NCBI RefSeq assembly: GCF_004328705.1
Contig: NZ_CP035319.1
Coordinates: 1,860,001 to 1,924,000 of the forward strand
Length of the DNA stretch: 64,000 nt
Source: Rhodococcus sp. ABRD24
GTDB taxonomy: Bacteria; Actinomycetota; Actinomycetes; Mycobacteriales; Mycobacteriaceae
Direction of reading: 5' to 3'
Shown: positions 12,093 to 22,494 of the stretch, piece by piece
Numbering within the stretch: position 1 is the stretch's first letter
Layout: each line of letters opens with the position of its first letter
Translations under genes and position numbers: made by a program
The notes under the pieces: model-generated
The model's database searches: none
What the model saw: the letters and a program-made list of their open reading frames with translations, nothing else
Told to the model about the DNA's origin: nothing

Positions 12093-13412
12093 CTAAGGAC
12101 GTCCCATACCCCGATACTGCCAGCCACAACTCCGCCAAACACTCGGGTCTAGACAGTTTCGCCCGTCAATAATGAGCTTCCTCCTCACGAGCGGATCCAG
12201 TATCGAGGGACGTAGTTCAGCAAACTCCTTCCACTCTGTCAGCACAAGCACGACATCCGCACCGCTACATGCCTCTCGCGCAGATGTCGCGTAATCGAGG
12301 GTTGGGAAAATTGCCCGAGAATTCTCCATTGCCTTCGGGTCATAGACCGTGACAGTCGCTCCTTGAAGCTGAATCTGACCGGCAATATTAAGGGCAGGCG
12401 AGTCCCGCACATCATCAGAATTGGGTTTGAACGCCGCACCCAGAACCGCTACTCGCGCACCCACAAGCGAGCCGCATTCTTTCCGCACTAATTCAACCAT
12501 GCGCGTCCTCCGGCCCATATTGATGTTGTCTACCTCCCGAAGGAAGGCTAGGGCCTTGTCGGCCCCGAGCTCTCCCGCACGTGCCATGAATGCACGAATA
12601 TCCTTCGGTAGACAACCACCTCCGAAGCCAACTCCAGCGTTCAGAAACTTTCTGCCAATTCGCTCATCGATACCAATGGCGTCCGCCAAGACGGTTACAT
12701 CCGCCCCGGCCACATCACACAATTCAGATATTGCGTTGATGAAGGATATCTTCGTGGCAAGAAAAGCATTTGCGGATACTTTTACAAGCTCCGCAGTGGC
12801 TAGATCAGTCACTATGAACGGAATGCCATCTTCAATAAGTGAAGAGTAAACATTCCGAACAACAGACTCCGCTACACCGGGGTTTTCAACATCAAGACCT
12901 AGAACCAATCGATCGGGACGCAACGTATCCTGAACCGCAAATCCTTCCCGCAGAAACTCAGGATTCCACGCCACCTCGACAGCTGTCCCCGCCGGGGAAA
13001 GTGCGCGAGCCCTCACCCCAAGCTCATGCGCGGTACCAACGGGAACTGTCGACTTTCCAACGATGACAGCGGACTCGACAAGCAGCGGCGCAAGCCTGTC
13101 AACAACACCGTGCACATACTGCAAGTCCGCCGCATGTTCACCCTTCTTCTGAGGCGTTCCCACGCCAATAAAGTGCACATCAGCCCAGCTTGCAGCATCG
13201 TCGTACGAAGACGAGAAGCGGAGCTTACCGGACGCTACGTTCCTTCTCAGAACTTCTTCGAGGCCGGGCTCGTAGAATGGCAAATCTCCAGCCTCCAACT
13301 TGGACAATTTCGACGCGTCCACGTCGATACCAAGAACATCATGCCCAAGTTCCGCCATGCAGGCGGCATGGGTAGCACCGAGGTAGCCAGTCCCGAAAAC
13401 AGATATGCGCAC
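12093..13412 (-). CDS. ugd: UDP-glucose/GDP-mannose-type 6-dehydrogenase
   Basis: A 439-residue NAD-dependent UDP-sugar dehydrogenase, most likely oxidising UDP-glucose to UDP-glucuronate for polysaccharide synthesis. The N-terminal nucleotide-binding motif is FGTGYLG (residues 6-12). Substrate and catalytic motifs include EFLREG (152-157) and GFGGGCLPKD with the catalytic Cys267. The C-terminal UDP-binding domain has FKPNSDDVRDSPAL. It is the last gene of the minus-strand exopolysaccharide cluster. In mycobacteria the homologous gene (udgA) lies beside dcd; here the two are separated by the cluster. Sugar specificity (UDP-glucose versus another UDP-sugar) cannot be read from sequence. Confidence 0.92.
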   Translation of the reverse strand: MRISVFGTGYLGATHAACMAELGHDVLGIDVDASKLSKLEAGDLPFYEPGLEEVLRRNVASGKLRFSSSYDDAASWADVHFIGVGTPQKKGEHAADLQYVHGVVDRLAPLLVESAVIVGKSTVPVGTAHELGVRARALSPAGTAVEVAWNPEFLREGFAVQDTLRPDRLVLGLDVENPGVAESVVRNVYSSLIEDGIPFIVTDLATAELVKVSANAFLATKISFINAISELCDVAGADVTVLADAIGIDERIGRKFLNAGVGFGGGCLPKDIRAFMARAGELGADKALAFLREVDNINMGRRTRMVELVRKECGSLVGARVAVLGAAFKPNSDDVRDSPALNIAGQIQLQGATVTVYDPKAMENSRAIFPTLDYATSAREACSGADVVLVLTEWKEFAELRPSILDPLVRRKLIIDGRNCLDPSVWRSCGWQYRGMGRP

Positions 13413-13475
13413 CTAAACCCCAATCTAATTAGTTAGTGAAGAAATCGGAACAGAATTCAGTATTCTTGACGAGAG

Positions 13476-14648
13476 TTAGACATTCACCTGATGAACAAGC
13501 TCCCGAACGGCCGAATCAATTTCTCTCACAGCAACCTCGTCCGAATATCGGCCTGCCGACCGGTTCGCCGCGTGCCTTAGGACACGAACGCGATCTGGAC
13601 GCGAAAACAATTCTAAAACGCGCTCCGCCAAGGCGGCGGAATCACCAGCCTGCACCAAAACACCATCCACACCGTCGTTGATGATCTCGTCGGGACCCCC
13701 GCCTCGCGTGGCAAACACCGCGAGCCCGGCCGACATACCCTGTACGATCACTTGGCCAAAAGGCTCAGGAATCAACGAGCAGTGGAATAGGGCATCGTAA
13801 CCTCGAAGGAGCTCGGCCACCTGGTCAACATGCCCAAGCAAGCGCACGTTGTCATTTCCTGCGACAAGCTCCTGAATCGCAGCGAAGTACTCGTCTTCTC
13901 CAAACAGGGCCGCACCCGCGATGTCGAGGCTGTAGACGCAGTCCGACGCAGCTTCGTTCAAAATCTTCACCGTTTCGATAGCAACATGAACTCCTTTCCA
14001 ATGCGAAATTCTTCCAAGGAAGAGAATCCTGACCTCAGCGGATCTAAAGCGATCCCATTCCATCTCGTCGGAGAGAGGAAAAGATGCTTCAATTCCGCAG
14101 GGGCTGGGCACAACTCGCATGGGAATTCCCGGCTTAACCGCGTGCACAGACCGAGCGGTCCACTGAGAGTTTGCAATGCATGCATCTACACGTCGCATGG
14201 TGATGAGCTTGGTCAGGAGCAATCCAACACGAGACACACTCGATTCCGAAAGCCCGTCACGAACCCAATAGATCAATATAGACGACCGCGGGCAACAGAT
14301 TGCCGAGTACAGCGCCGCACGCATAGAATTTGCAACTACGACCTGACACGATTCTCCGCGCAATGCCTGCACAAGTAATCGCACTCTCGACCAAATAGAT
14401 GCATCAAGCGGAGCCATAATCTCAACATCGGAATCATTGAGTCCGCTCCACGTCGAACCGCTCTCTAATGTCAGGAGCTTCTTATTTCTAAGCTCACTCC
14501 TTAACAGATAGCGACTGAGTGCAAGTTCTGCACCTCCCGGTGAGGCCGTATGACTCACAAAGATCCATGACGGTGCAGCGCTTGCTGCCGCCCCTTGCCG
14601 GATGCCGAGACGCCTAGTGACTCGCCAGGCACTAAAAACTCTGTTCAC
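13476..14648 (-). CDS. Glycosyltransferase family 4
   Basis: A 390-residue GT-B glycosyltransferase. The N-terminal acceptor domain has SHTASPGGAELALSRYL near residues 32-46. The C-terminal donor domain has FLGRISHWKGVHVAIE (about 210-226) and the EX7E-type block PEPFGQVIVQGMSAGLAVFATRGGG (about 305-330), both hallmarks of the GT1/GT4 'Glycos_transf_1' family. It would add a sugar to a lipid-linked repeat unit on the cytoplasmic face. The donor and acceptor are unknown. Codon use is AT-richer than the genome background, like the rest of the cluster. Confidence 0.88.
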   Translation of the reverse strand: MNRVFSAWRVTRRLGIRQGAAASAAPSWIFVSHTASPGGAELALSRYLLRSELRNKKLLTLESGSTWSGLNDSDVEIMAPLDASIWSRVRLLVQALRGESCQVVVANSMRAALYSAICCPRSSILIYWVRDGLSESSVSRVGLLLTKLITMRRVDACIANSQWTARSVHAVKPGIPMRVVPSPCGIEASFPLSDEMEWDRFRSAEVRILFLGRISHWKGVHVAIETVKILNEAASDCVYSLDIAGAALFGEDEYFAAIQELVAGNDNVRLLGHVDQVAELLRGYDALFHCSLIPEPFGQVIVQGMSAGLAVFATRGGGPDEIINDGVDGVLVQAGDSAALAERVLELFSRPDRVRVLRHAANRSAGRYSDEVAVREIDSAVRELVHQVNV

Positions 14649-14716
14649 CCTCGATCTCCTCCTGCGCCACTAAATAGCCTCAACATGCCAATCGAACATA
14701 CAGCTTTTCGAAACAA

Positions 14717-16075
14717 CTATTCTCGGAGTAGGCTATTTTGTTTTGCAACAAACTCTGTCGAAAATGCAGTATCTGACGCCAGCTTCACTTTGTTCCAGCA
14801 ATGAAGACAAATCGCTAGCAGCAGCCACATAACCGGCATCGCAAGGTCGGGTTTCGCAGCAACCTGCCCTACTACTGTTGCGACCAATGCCCACACACTG
14901 GCTCGCTGGGCTGGCATGCGCAGTCCTCCACGGATTGCGCGGCTCAATACGACACCAAAAGCTACTGTCCCGACCACGCCGACACAGCTGAGCATCATCA
15001 CAATAAGACTCGACGGCCGATTACTTCCTAGGCCCAAGCCCAATCCTATTGTATCGACAAACAAGCGGAGGCTCTCAATGTCACCCTGACTCCTATAGAA
15101 GAACGACTCACTCTCAAGCTTTTGTGAAGTCAGCCCAGTCGTCACATCTACTAGCGCCGGCCACGCCACGGCAACGAGTACTGGAATAGCACACGCCGCA
15201 ACAAACACAGGACCGGCTAGCTTTCCAGTAGTAGCCCGGGCACGGACAGCAAAGGCGATCACCGCAATAACCCCTACCACAGCCAAGGAGATGAATGCCG
15301 TGCCAGAATAGGACAATACGTACTCAAGAAGCGCCAAGGCGAGCGCGGCTATGTATGCCCATGTCATTGCTCCACGCGACCGCGTTAGCGCGCTGACCAG
15401 ATAAGCGACCGATGCGCCGAGAAATACCCCGAACACCGAAGGCTCCGCAAAGGTCCCCCTCAATCGGCTTCCGTACACATCATAATGAATATTTGGCATG
15501 TTATCAAAAATGTCGGCCGGCCAAGCAGATCCCAGGGCATAACGAGCCGCCGCCAGCGCCAGTCCTATTCCGATTGCTAACTCAAATATTCGAGGATTGA
15601 CGTGATTCAGCCTGACGAAATAGGCGACAATGATGATACCTAGCACAAGGTAAACAGCCTGAGCTGCATTTGAGATCGTGTAGTTCAATTCCGTACTGGA
15701 TCCATCGGCGCCCAACTGGTTGTCAATTCCGCCACGCGCGGCGAAAACTGGCGATCCACGGAAAAGCCATGGACCAACGGCAGTGATCAAAAGCGAGTAC
15801 GTCGCAAACAAAACGAAGCTCACCATCGGCGCACGGCGGCCAACATCTTCACGGTTCACGGCAGGGTAGAGAGCAATTCCGAGGTGGCGCAACATCATAT
15901 GAAGCGCCAGGAATATGATCCCGACGTAGAATGGGCTCACACCAGAGCCCGAAATATACAGTGCCGCCGTTTGAGGAAACGGAACACATGCTGACAACAC
16001 CCATGGGAACTTGCGCGGGTCAACGGCCAGGCAGTAGAGGAACAGGGGAACGAAGATCAACCCAATGACTGTCAT
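14717..16075 (-). CDS. Wzy-like O-antigen/exopolysaccharide polymerase
   Basis: A 452-residue integral membrane protein with about ten to twelve hydrophobic segments and a longer polar loop in the middle (about residues 115-150). This is the architecture of Wzy polymerases and O-antigen ligases, families with little sequence identity. The context supports polymerase: it lies between glycosyltransferase, pyruvyl-transferase and flippase genes. The start overlaps the end of the upstream gene by 4 bases (ATGA), so translation is probably coupled. Assignment is by topology and context rather than by motifs. Confidence 0.7.
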   Translation of the reverse strand: MTVIGLIFVPLFLYCLAVDPRKFPWVLSACVPFPQTAALYISGSGVSPFYVGIIFLALHMMLRHLGIALYPAVNREDVGRRAPMVSFVLFATYSLLITAVGPWLFRGSPVFAARGGIDNQLGADGSSTELNYTISNAAQAVYLVLGIIIVAYFVRLNHVNPRIFELAIGIGLALAAARYALGSAWPADIFDNMPNIHYDVYGSRLRGTFAEPSVFGVFLGASVAYLVSALTRSRGAMTWAYIAALALALLEYVLSYSGTAFISLAVVGVIAVIAFAVRARATTGKLAGPVFVAACAIPVLVAVAWPALVDVTTGLTSQKLESESFFYRSQGDIESLRLFVDTIGLGLGLGSNRPSSLIVMMLSCVGVVGTVAFGVVLSRAIRGGLRMPAQRASVWALVATVVGQVAAKPDLAMPVMWLLLAICLHCWNKVKLASDTAFSTEFVAKQNSLLRE

Positions 16076-17211
16076 CCGCTGACCTTCTCGGGTCCAGTTT
16101 CAACACAATCCGAGTAATTCCGAACGCCCGGAAGGAGAACGATTCCTATTGAGCTTCGGGCATCCCGGATGCCCGACAATGCTCGGTCCAAATTCTCGAT
16201 AGTTTGCTGGCGCAAATCCGCTAGAAGCGCTGGTGACAACCCCTGCAATTGATCTGCAGCTTTGTCTCCCGAACTACCGACCCACGGCATATTTAGCCCA
16301 GAGAAGTGGCGAAGAATCTTACCACTTGCGACCTCCGTCCAGCCAAGCGGAACGGCGCCCTCTGTCATGCCAATAATCAGTGCATGAAGCCGATCGCTAA
16401 TAACCATATCTGACCTACGGTACCAACTGCGAACTATCGCTTCCTGATCTGCATGGTTATCATTCCGCCATTCAATAACCTGCGCTCCCAATATTTCGGC
16501 GATTCTGCGCGCTGGAATATGATCGCGTTGAACCTGAGGAACCAAAACAATCGACTTGTTGTGACGCACCGCAAGCGATTGAACAGCTTCTATCCAATTA
16601 TTCGACGGAAATGATCGATCGAACCGCACAGACACAGCGATAAATTCTCTCTGAACTGTACTTTCAACTTGCGCGATACTGGAATCTTCTGTGGCGCTTG
16701 CGAACGCCCAGTCTGGCATCATGGGAGCCTCGCAAAGCATACTTGAGGACTCCGGCTCTCTCCACCGTAGAATATGGCTGACTCTTGCGATGAGTCGGTA
16801 TGGAAGCCCTAATAGTCTTCGCCGTTCTGGTATCGCTGCGCCCAACCAGAGAACATTACCTCCTCGAAGCCTTATTAATGCCGCCGTTGGAAATAGGAAT
16901 AAGCCCCAAAGGAAGTATCGCCGCGTCAGGGTAAATTCGCCGGCATTGATCGCGAGCGTCGGCTTACCTCTAAGCATGGACCGATAGATCCCGAACATCC
17001 AACGAAAGAAGCTCTCGTACAACTGATCGCAGTCTTGCAATCGTAGTCCTGCGGTATATCCGGCGCCTGATTTGCCCACCCACACCGCGACTATGCCGAA
17101 CGGGCGCAAGGCGTCAATGTAGACACGACGCAGCACTGAGTCGCCAACGTTGTCTGACTGACCTGTGGCCCAGATATAAATCTCCTGGTCAGGCAAAGAT
17201 CCGGAACTCAT
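16072..17211 (-). CDS. Polysaccharide pyruvyl transferase family protein
   Basis: A 379-residue protein of the CsaB/WcaK-like family. Diagnostic regions are an N-terminal GQSDNVGDSVLRR (about 17-29), a central VSVRFDRSFPSNNW, and the C-terminal SDMVISDRLHALIIGMTEG, where SDRLHA is the family signature. Family members transfer pyruvate from phosphoenolpyruvate as a ketal onto a sugar of a surface polysaccharide, although some have diverged. It overlaps both neighbours by 4 bases, consistent with one operon. Confidence 0.82.
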   Translation of the reverse strand: MSSGSLPDQEIYIWATGQSDNVGDSVLRRVYIDALRPFGIVAVWVGKSGAGYTAGLRLQDCDQLYESFFRWMFGIYRSMLRGKPTLAINAGEFTLTRRYFLWGLFLFPTAALIRLRGGNVLWLGAAIPERRRLLGLPYRLIARVSHILRWREPESSSMLCEAPMMPDWAFASATEDSSIAQVESTVQREFIAVSVRFDRSFPSNNWIEAVQSLAVRHNKSIVLVPQVQRDHIPARRIAEILGAQVIEWRNDNHADQEAIVRSWYRRSDMVISDRLHALIIGMTEGAVPLGWTEVASGKILRHFSGLNMPWVGSSGDKAADQLQGLSPALLADLRQQTIENLDRALSGIRDARSSIGIVLLPGVRNYSDCVETGPEKVSG

Positions 17212-18704
17212 ATCGATGTTTCAACACCTTCCGTAGTGGATGGTCTGGAGTTCTGTGAGGAAGACTCCTTACGCAAAAGTGTCCTTCCGGAATTGAATAG
17301 CAAGGAGAGGTCACGTCTCACGGACTTAATCAGTATCACGCATACGAGGGCCGCACATACTCCCCCTGCAAGTCCGAACAGAAGCGATGTCCATGTTTCG
17401 GTGGAGAGTTTGGAGGCAATACTCGCTCCAATGGCGATAGGTGCGCCGAAGAATCCTACGGATCTGACCGCGCCGGTCAGGATTGAATATGAGTGAAGCG
17501 ACAAATCCCTCTTCATCTTGAGCGCAGAAGCTGTCCAGTAAACCGCACTTCCGCACGCCACTCCATATGCGACCCCAAGCGCGCCATACCGCGAACCAAC
17601 GACGGCGCCTATAACGATAATGGGCTGGAATATGACGTAATTGACGAGTAGCTTCCGTGTCTGACCAGAGGCCAAATACCCCCAATACAGAACCTGATTT
17701 AGCGCCCTAAATATCCCGGAGATCGCGAGCACAGCGAAAATTGGAGCTATGAATCCCCAATTTCTACCCAATGAAATGTCCACGATCGGCACAGCGAGTG
17801 CAGCTGCCACGAGGTATATGGTCGAGACGGCATAGCAGGAAATGGTTTGTGACTTTACTAGGGCCGATTCGAACCGGTCACCATCGCGGTGGATCTTTGA
17901 AAGGACAGGAAGCGCTACCCGGGTCAATGGAGCGCTGATTTGGTTTACTGGAGCCAAGAGGAGCTGGGCGGATCTGTTGTAGCCACCGGCGGTCTGGATT
18001 GTAGAAACCAGCCCCACTATTGCGGTATCTATGTTCCTGGTCAGATAGCCGATCACTTGGGTTCCGCTTACATCCAAACCAAACCTTACAAGCCCAACCG
18101 TTTCGCTTCTGTATGAGGGTCTACTCGGGCACCAGTGCGCCATTGCAACAGCGAGAGCGAGGCCGATAATGGCAGCCGTGATAGCTTGTATTGGTAGCGC
18201 CCAGTACCCGAGTCCAAGGACTGCGGCAGCAATCGCGCTCACCAATCCTAGCGCAAGCGGCAGGGTATCCAGGAGGCCTAGCTTTTGAAATTTCAGGTCG
18301 CGATTCAATTCAACTCTGAATTGGGTGCAAATCCCGTTTAGCACAAAGACTATTGCCGTGGACTGACAGAGCATGGTGAGTCTGTCGTCGTCATACCATG
18401 ACGCAAGCGGGAAGGAGATAGCTACTACTAGGACTGCGCAGACGGCGCCGGCGCCCGTATTGATCCAGAACAGATTTGACTTTTGTTTCTGAGTCAGGCG
18501 TTCGGCTTGCAGTGCTGCCGCAGACAATCCAAGATCACGTATCACTTCGGATACGCCTACGATTGACATGACGATGGCGAACAGGCCGAAGTCTCCGGGA
18601 TCCAGCAGGCGTGAGAGAATTACGACCGAACCAAAGTGGATTAGTATCCTTAGGAATTGCGCCACGATCGTGATTGCGCCGCCACGTATCGCAGTGGCTT
18701 TCAC
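17208..18704 (-). CDS. Wzx-type polysaccharide flippase (MOP superfamily)
   Basis: A 498-residue protein with about fourteen membrane segments beginning KATAIRGGAITIVAQFLRI, typical of the MOP-superfamily translocases (polysaccharide synthesis/Wzx) that flip lipid-linked repeat units. The motif region SRLLDPGDFGLFAIVMSI is characteristic. I chose the GTG at 18704 because it forms a GTGA overlap with the stop of the upstream glycosyltransferase. An ATG at 18773 would overlap that gene by 73 bases and add 23 highly basic residues that do not match the family. Confidence 0.85.
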   Translation of the reverse strand: MKATAIRGGAITIVAQFLRILIHFGSVVILSRLLDPGDFGLFAIVMSIVGVSEVIRDLGLSAAALQAERLTQKQKSNLFWINTGAGAVCAVLVVAISFPLASWYDDDRLTMLCQSTAIVFVLNGICTQFRVELNRDLKFQKLGLLDTLPLALGLVSAIAAAVLGLGYWALPIQAITAAIIGLALAVAMAHWCPSRPSYRSETVGLVRFGLDVSGTQVIGYLTRNIDTAIVGLVSTIQTAGGYNRSAQLLLAPVNQISAPLTRVALPVLSKIHRDGDRFESALVKSQTISCYAVSTIYLVAAALAVPIVDISLGRNWGFIAPIFAVLAISGIFRALNQVLYWGYLASGQTRKLLVNYVIFQPIIVIGAVVGSRYGALGVAYGVACGSAVYWTASALKMKRDLSLHSYSILTGAVRSVGFFGAPIAIGASIASKLSTETWTSLLFGLAGGVCAALVCVILIKSVRRDLSLLFNSGRTLLRKESSSQNSRPSTTEGVETSI

Positions 18705-19867
18705 CGACAAGGCGCGTCCCCGTGTCCTAGAGCGCCGTCTCCACGAAGGCTTCCGAGGTAGGGCGCCATCCACGATGTTAGGCGCGTGGCGAATTGCTCC
18801 GCTGAATAGTAGTCAACTTGCGCCCGGGCGTTCGTCATATCTTGCTCAATAGCTTCATGCAACTTCGTTATTGCCTCCACGCTGCTGAAGTCTTCTACAA
18901 CCAATCCGCCTCTAAGTCGTGCGACGCTCTCGGAGGCTCCGCCTTCAGTATTGACGAGGACGGGGGTGCCGAGCGCAATCGACTCAATTGGCATGATTCC
19001 AAAGTCCTCGACCGGAGGGAATACGTATACCGATGCCTTTTGGAATACTGCATACAGTAGAACATCGCTGGGGTCTTCCAAAAAGAACACCGGAACACCC
19101 GCATCAGCAGCTTGCGACTTCAACCGGTTTAGTTCTGGGCCGCCGCCCGCTATAACAACGGGAACACCCGCTCGGTTTCCGAGGTCAATAACCGTATCCA
19201 GTCGCTTGTACGGGACTAGCCTGGAAGCTCCTAGAATGAACTCTTCTGGGAGACGTTCATATCGTTCCATGTCGATTCCACTGAGAGAGTCTACCCATCG
19301 GCTCGTTGACTGCAAGTGGCTGACCGAGACTGGCGGCGGGATTACCTCTGCTTCCTGGTCCCAGAAGTCCGCTAGCCTCTTCCGCACAAAGTTGCTATTT
19401 GCTGCAAAATTCACCCCTTCCGCAGCACGTCTCCGATCCAGATTCCGGTAATATTTCGCTGCGATTTGTGCAAGCGGGTGCTTCCCGCGACTATCGAGTT
19501 CTGGTTCCCATAGGTACCGTGCTGGAGTATGCACGTAGGCGAAGACCGTGGTCGCCCTACTACCCCGCCGACTGCCGACGTGATGCGCAAAGAGATGCGA
19601 ACTCGCCAGGACCCAGTCATGGTGTTCGATATCGACGCTACTCCATACGTTCGGCATTAATGGCAGTGCGAGTGCCTTACTTCGGCGAACTCGCGACCGA
19701 GCCAGGCGTGACTCGCTTACCCTCTCCTTTGGGTAGCGTCCGGGAGCGTCGTTCCACAGGCAAAAGATGTCAGAATCAGGGAATGTAGATGCCATGGAAT
19801 CGAGCACTCGTTCCGCGCCCCCGTTTGCCTCGATCCATTCATGCACAATCAAGCCCGCCATAGACAC
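18701..19867 (-). CDS. Glycosyltransferase family 4 (WbaZ/mannosyltransferase-like)
   Basis: A 388-residue GT4 enzyme. Features are the N-terminal HEWIEANGGAERVLDSM block, a central YVHTPARYLWEP stretch seen in WbaZ-like mannosyltransferases, a donor-site GASRLVPYKRLDTVIDL (about 228-245), and the C-terminal EDFGIMPIESIALGTPVLV acid-rich motif. It would act early in repeat-unit assembly. The 3' end overlaps the flippase start by 4 bases. Donor sugar is not determined; mannose-like is a family guess. Confidence 0.86.
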   Translation of the reverse strand: MSMAGLIVHEWIEANGGAERVLDSMASTFPDSDIFCLWNDAPGRYPKERVSESRLARSRVRRSKALALPLMPNVWSSVDIEHHDWVLASSHLFAHHVGSRRGSRATTVFAYVHTPARYLWEPELDSRGKHPLAQIAAKYYRNLDRRRAAEGVNFAANSNFVRKRLADFWDQEAEVIPPPVSVSHLQSTSRWVDSLSGIDMERYERLPEEFILGASRLVPYKRLDTVIDLGNRAGVPVVIAGGGPELNRLKSQAADAGVPVFFLEDPSDVLLYAVFQKASVYVFPPVEDFGIMPIESIALGTPVLVNTEGGASESVARLRGGLVVEDFSSVEAITKLHEAIEQDMTNARAQVDYYSAEQFATRLTSWMAPYLGSLRGDGALGHGDAPCR

Positions 19868-20153
19868 CGTCCATTGACCCTCGTCACGATGTAACTCCCC
19901 ATAGCTGCCGGACCTCCCGCCTCATGCGGCGCTTGATGAAATCTGCGTTCTCTCGCCGCATGCCGCTGCGAGGTACTGCTACCAGTCCCGACCAAATTGC
20001 GCGGTCCGATCGCTCGACACATCATCTGCTGAATGCGCGGTTCGAATGAGACAAGTAGCTCCACTGAATACTCCGACTATGACCACCATGCAGGTTTGCC
20101 TTTTTTCGGGAGTGTTCTATCTGATTTACGCTCTGGGCGACCATTACCAGATA
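19868..20153. other. Intergenic, no gene seen
   Basis: A 286-base gap between the sugar-phosphate transferase and the next glycosyltransferase, so the latter may have its own promoter. No convincing ORF or hairpin was recognised. Confidence 0.5.
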
Positions 20154-21677
20154 TCAGTAGGCGCCCCGGCCTACCGCTACCGCCCTAAGTGTTTTGCCGA
20201 TGATCAGCATATCGGCAACCATTGACCAGTTTTCGACATAGGAAAGATCCAGGCGCACAGTCTCATCCCAAGACAGGTCACTGCGGCCACTCACCTGCCA
20301 CAGCCCTGTGAGCCCCGGCTTCACCAGCATCCGCCGGCGAACAGTGCCGTCGTATGCCTCGACCTCGCGCCGCAGCGGCGGACGAGGACCCACCACGCTC
20401 ATCTCACGACGCAGAACGTTCACGAACTGGGGAAGCTCATCCAGGCTGTACTTGCGCAGGAACCTGCCGACGGCAGTAACACGCGGGTCATGCTTCATTT
20501 TGAACAAGACGCCAGAGCCCTCGTTCTGACCAAACAACGCGGCAACCTGCTTGTCTGCGCCGTCGACCATGGTGCGGAACTTCAGCATCTGGAACGACCT
20601 GCCGTTCAGACCGATTCGCTCCGACTTGTAGAGAATCGGCCCCTTGCTCGTCGCCTTCACAGCGATCGCCGCCACCAGCAACACCGGCGACACGAACATC
20701 AGCGCAGCCAGGGAGAAGCACGCGTCGAAAGCGGTCTTTCCGAACCGTTTGGCGCCGTGATACCGGGGCTTCTCCACATGGATCAGCGGGAATCCGGCCA
20801 CCGGACGCATCACGAGCCGGGGACCCGCCACATCGACAACACCCGGAGCGACTACGAGATCGATGTCATACGGCTCCAGTTCCCAGACGAGACTGCGGAT
20901 TCCATCATGACCGAGCTGCTCGGTAGCCGTAACGACGACGGTGTCGGCACCGCTTCGTTGAAGGGCATCGACCACCGAGTACTCATTGCCGAGCACCGGA
21001 ATCTCACGTCCATCCACCACTACGTGCTCTTCGTCCCCGAAACCACGACCTGGCAGGCAGACACCGACCACCCGATATCCCGACCCGGCTTCGCGTTCGA
21101 AGTTTCGCGTCATTGTGAGGACCGACTGACGGCTTCCGACGACGAGTACCGACGTGGTGCAATCACCGCGAGCACGCATACGCGTGACCACTTTCCGCAT
21201 CACCCAGCGTCCGGCCAGGAGCCCGAGCAGGCCCACCGGGAAGGCGATAGCGAGGTACCCGCGGGCGATCTCGACCCGGAAAAGCAGGCTGATGATCGCG
21301 ATGAGCCCGAACAGCTGGAATGTTGCGATGCCGATACGGCGGTACTCCTCGGCGCCGGCTCCAATTACCCGCGTCGACCGCGTGCGGTGGATCGCCAGAA
21401 GTGCCATCCACAGACCGGCCAATAGCACCGATGTCGCGGTGTAGCTGAGGCCTGCAGTGACGACCTCAGATCCCATTCCGAATCGAACGATCTGCGCCGC
21501 ACCGACAGCCAGCGACACAACCGCGGCGTCCAGCACCACGAGCCTGTTGACATAGCACCGCTGCCACAGACTGCGCGAATTGTGCTGCGGCGGGTTCTGA
21601 TTCAGCAGCTGTAGCGGAGGGAACCCCGCTTCGATCTGCTGTCCCGCCCCTGATTCCAGGTAACGCGAAGCCGTCAT
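20154..21677 (-). CDS. Polyprenyl-phosphate sugar-1-phosphate transferase (WcaJ/WbaP-like)
   Basis: A 507-residue initiating glycosylphosphotransferase that loads the first sugar-phosphate onto undecaprenyl or decaprenyl phosphate. It has about four N-terminal membrane segments, a nucleotide-binding-like middle domain ([13 protein letters not shown]), one more membrane segment near residue 320, and the catalytic domain with [35 protein letters not shown] and [15 protein letters not shown] chose the ATG at 21677 because GGAGG lies 7 bases upstream; an in-frame ATG at 21698 is possible. It is the first gene of the exopolysaccharide cluster. Confidence 0.92.
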   Translation of the reverse strand: MTASRYLESGAGQQIEAGFPPLQLLNQNPPQHNSRSLWQRCYVNRLVVLDAAVVSLAVGAAQIVRFGMGSEVVTAGLSYTATSVLLAGLWMALLAIHRTRSTRVIGAGAEEYRRIGIATFQLFGLIAIISLLFRVEIARGYLAIAFPVGLLGLLAGRWVMRKVVTRMRARGDCTTSVLVVGSRQSVLTMTRNFEREAGSGYRVVGVCLPGRGFGDEEHVVVDGREIPVLGNEYSVVDALQRSGADTVVVTATEQLGHDGIRSLVWELEPYDIDLVVAPGVVDVAGPRLVMRPVAGFPLIHVEKPRYHGAKRFGKTAFDACFSLAALMFVSPVLLVAAIAVKATSKGPILYKSERIGLNGRSFQMLKFRTMVDGADKQVAALFGQNEGSGVLFKMKHDPRVTAVGRFLRKYSLDELPQFVNVLRREMSVVGPRPPLRREVEAYDGTVRRRMLVKPGLTGLWQVSGRSDLSWDETVRLDLSYVENWSMVADMLIIGKTLRAVAVGRGAY

Positions 21678-22494
21678 ACCTGCACCTCCATCGACCACTC
21701 ACATGAAATGACCCCCGACGGGTCGAGAAGCTGAACCCGCACCGCGTTACTCGACAGGCGAGTCCGCCGCACGGGCAATCCACCCCGATCCCCCGACTTC
21801 GGAGCCCGAAGGCGACAACCACCGCGGCGGCCGTACACCTCGGGTCTGACGACCCAAGACCGTCAATAGACCGCTGGAGCAGATGTGCGTCGGATGCGAA
21901 CTGCCAGTGCATCCTCCGATGTATGGAATGTTTTTAGCACGGCTTTGTGTTCGCCAAAAGCTGTAGGAGAGGCCCCGTGAGATGGGCGTACGTCCAGGAC
22001 CAAACCGGCTTGCATTGGACATCCGTCCACATAGCTGACACCCTGACAACCCAATCGCGAGAAAAGGACTGGACGGCTGACATTGCGGCCAGATTACGGT
22101 CCGCGGGTACTACTCCCGAGTAACTGCACAGACCTGCAACAACATCCCCGCCGCAGGACTCTCGAGCGCCGTCGGCGCGAGCGCACATCCGACCCGAAAC
22201 CTCGGCGTCGGCGTCGGCGCGCTCTCTCCCGATTCGCGCCGCGCGCTGAATCGATGCACAAGACGCGATCCGGCAGCACGGAGGCCACGAACTGAACAGA
22301 AATTCAATGTGATGAACAACACATAATGGTCGGTTTGTGGACCGCGGTTCACGATCCGGCGAGCAAGGCTAAAATTTACCTGAAACTTCAACCATTCTAC
22401 CGTTAGGCAACGCCTAGCGACTGCGGCAACGCCACTCGACTACACCGGACGGCCCCCGAACCGGCCATTCGGCGAGCGAGCAAATGGATCCGGC
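21678..22494. other. Long intergenic region between dcd and the exopolysaccharide cluster
   Basis: About 800 bases without a credible gene. It should carry the promoter of the minus-strand exopolysaccharide cluster and the 3' end of dcd transcription. A short GGCGTC-type repeat is present near 22203-22220. The composition shifts from high GC to lower GC in patches. I could not identify a specific promoter or terminator. Confidence 0.45.

Noticed and set aside
22203..22220. GGCGTC-type short repeat as a possible CRISPR or phase-variable element
   Set aside because: Only a few imperfect copies without spacers or a coding context; not significant in high-GC DNA.
22083..22295. A 70-codon plus-strand frame between dcd and the polysaccharide cluster
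   Set aside because: Arg-rich and low complexity, with no ribosome-binding site or homology-like features.
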